53,683 bases of DNA, taken from the NCBI GenBank assembly GCA_023301465.1, contig JALZUQ010000055.1, forward strand, positions 1 through 53,683, read 5' to 3'. The notes beneath the pieces are model-generated. The model ran no database searches, was not told the DNA's origin, and saw nothing but the letters and a program-made list of their open reading frames with translations. Within the stretch, counting starts at the first letter, position 1. Each line of letters begins with the position of its first letter. This document shows positions 52,949-53,683 of the stretch, piece after piece. This DNA comes from Oligoflexales bacterium. Its GTDB lineage: Bacteria; Bdellovibrionota_B; Oligoflexia; Oligoflexales; JALZUQ01. The translations under genes were made by a program, and so were the position numbers.

Positions 52949-52966
52949 CGAACTGACTCAAAAACT

Positions 52967-52995
52967 TTGACACCGCTCCTTTGTCATCTTAAAAT
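52967..52995 (+). promoter_or_regulatory. Strong sigma-70 promoter after prfB
   Basis: TTGACA (52967-52972), a 17-base spacer and TAAAAT (52990-52995) are close to consensus. It drives the small frameshifted gene and the lipoprotein gene that follow. Confidence 0.7.
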
Positions 52996-53055
52996 ATGAG
53001 TATAAATAATCTTTTTCTCATACAAGCACTCCAAAAAAGAATCAAGGGAGCACAC

Positions 53056-53242
53056 ATGGATTCCGGCAAGATTATGGACATACATTACAAACCTTGATAG
53101 TGAAATTAGGGTTTATAAAAGAAACTTTAACCCTAAAGTGGTACCGCATATTCATATTGCTCCCCATATGATAAAAGTAATAGATGCAAGTAGGTTGAAT
53201 TATCATGGTGAAAAGGTTTCAGTTGAGAAGCTTTCAGCATAG
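53056..53242 (+). CDS. Small gene with an apparent +1 frameshift
   Basis: An AAGGGAG site precedes ATG 53056, but that frame stops after 13 codons at TGA-TAG (53095-53100). The +1 frame carries on with protein-like sequence (DSEIRVYKRNFNPKVVPHIH, then IDASRLNYHGEKVSVEKLSA) to TAG at 53240-53242. Reading CCT and then skipping one T joins the two into about 61 residues. A single extra G after the ATG would explain it equally well, since the +1 frame is open from right behind it (IPARLWTYITNLDSEI). Mutation, sequencing error or programmed shifting cannot be told apart here. No family recognised. Confidence 0.45.
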
Positions 53243-53273
53243 TTTTTTTAGATTTTTTTATAGAGGGGTTGTC

Positions 53274-53683
53274 ATGAAAATTTTACCATTATTGTTGTTT
53301 ATGTTTGGTTGTACTCATATGGGGTCACAACAAGCTCAAAAAGATATTTATAGTTTGCAGGCAAGAGTATTGCACTTAGAGCAATCTGCAAAATTAAAAA
53401 GAACAACAGGCATTTCTGGCGGAGCGGGTGTTGCCGATATGAATGCTACAGTTCAAACAATGGAGCAAACTTTGAGTCGTTTGCGTGGTGAAGTGGATAC
53501 TTTAAAGGCTGGGGGCAGTGCTAATCTTGATAGTTCTGGAGGTGAAGTTGCTACTGGTGACTTGGATGGTATTGAGCGTAGGTTGTCTGTGTTAGAAAAA
53601 AGCCAAAAATTGATACTTTCACAATTAACGTTATTGGGTAAAAAGGGTATTTCAAGTTCAAGTTCAAGTTCAAGTTCAAGTTC
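53274..53683 (+). CDS. Lipoprotein with coiled coil and serine repeat, 3' truncated by window edge
   Basis: 136 codons are visible, open to the window end. MKILPLLLFMFGC is a lipoprotein signal (FGC, Cys13). A coiled coil (QAQKDIYSLQARVLHLEQSA), a Gly-rich linker and a second coiled coil (GDLDGIERRLSVLEKSQKL) follow, then a run of serines encoded by TTCAAG repeats. The order resembles YbgF/CpoB-type proteins, whose TPR part would lie beyond the edge; this is inference. GAGGGG lies 5 bases before the ATG. Confidence 0.75.
   Translation, partial: MKILPLLLFMFGCTHMGSQQAQKDIYSLQARVLHLEQSAKLKRTTGISGGAGVADMNATVQTMEQTLSRLRGEVDTLKAGGSANLDSSGGEVATGDLDGIERRLSVLEKSQKLILSQLTLLGKKGISSSSSSSSSS
53651..53683 (+). 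repeat. TTCAAG hexanucleotide microsatellite
   Basis: At least 5.5 perfect copies of TTCAAG run to the window edge, inside the lipoprotein gene, and encode alternating TCA and AGT serine codons. Copy-number change would lengthen or shorten the serine tract without changing frame. Confidence 0.9.

Overview
The window is a chromosomal segment of about 54 kb from a low-GC Gram-negative bacterium. Several envelope proteins carry lipobox or Sec signals. There is a heme O synthase, a futalosine-type menaquinone gene (mqnC) with UbiA- and UbiX-like partners, a methylmalonyl-CoA mutase with MeaB, FHA and DUF1844 proteins, and an RNase Y relative next to rpmI-rplT. This combination points to the old delta-proteobacterial or Bdellovibrionota assemblage. 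That placement is an inference from gene content; no 16S rRNA gene or taxonomically decisive marker is present.

Layout. (1) 1-3304: the right end of an integrated mobile element, with a membrane protein, a replication-relaxation-like winged-helix protein, a 58-residue coupled ORF and a large serine recombinase, abutting tRNA-Leu(UAG). (2) 3451-4635: a double-FHA protein diverging from a DUF1844 protein. (3) tRNA-Gln(UUG) with its own promoter and terminator, followed by three tandem copies of a repeat that carries the tRNA terminator hairpin. (4) 5453-9672: prs, rplY, pth, rpsF, rplI, dnaB. (5) 9710-15049: an accessory stretch of small membrane or lipoproteins, a secreted alpha/beta hydrolase, an ORF6N protein, a secreted protein of unknown function and long non-coding gaps. 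(6) 15255-23662: a Fis-type regulator, grpE, lon, def, rpe, hutH and a rhomboid protease. (7) 23631-33661: aroE facing ribF-holA, a propeller-like protein and a lytic transglycosylase, then ctaB, a 2-hydroxyacid dehydrogenase, UbiA- and UbiX-like genes and a NifU-like gene. (8) 33662-41351: a decayed second copy of the threonine dehydratase 3' end, a type IV pilin, threonine dehydratase, a HAMP membrane protein and the operon mcm-meaB-(HesB-like). (9) 41550-50223: a cyclic-nucleotide-domain regulator, mqnC, rplS, yraN, rplT, rpmI, an RNase Y-like gene, a TPR protein, an SDR, an RGG/R3H protein, a rhodanese, then tRNA-Lys(UUU) and tRNA-Glu(UUC). (10) 50280-53683: a ferritin-like gene broken by an amber codon, a lipoprotein, prfB with its +1 programmed frameshift, a small frameshifted gene and a lipoprotein with a serine microsatellite running off the edge.

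How the parts work together. Most genes are housekeeping: translation (L25, S6, L9, L19, L20, L35, Pth, Def, RF2), replication (DnaB, delta subunit), proteostasis (GrpE, Lon, rhomboid), respiration (CtaB plus menaquinone steps) and propionate/odd-chain metabolism (Mcm-MeaB). I did not find a convincing new multi-gene defence or metabolic system. The points most worth a second look are single-locus oddities: the RNase Y-like protein without a recognisable KH signature, the HesB-like protein lacking the C-terminal cysteine pair, the possible pseudo-phosphatase HAMP protein, two genes with broken reading frames near prfB, the hairpin that contains the def ribosome binding site, the tRNA-Gln-linked tandem repeat and the duplicated threonine dehydratase tail.
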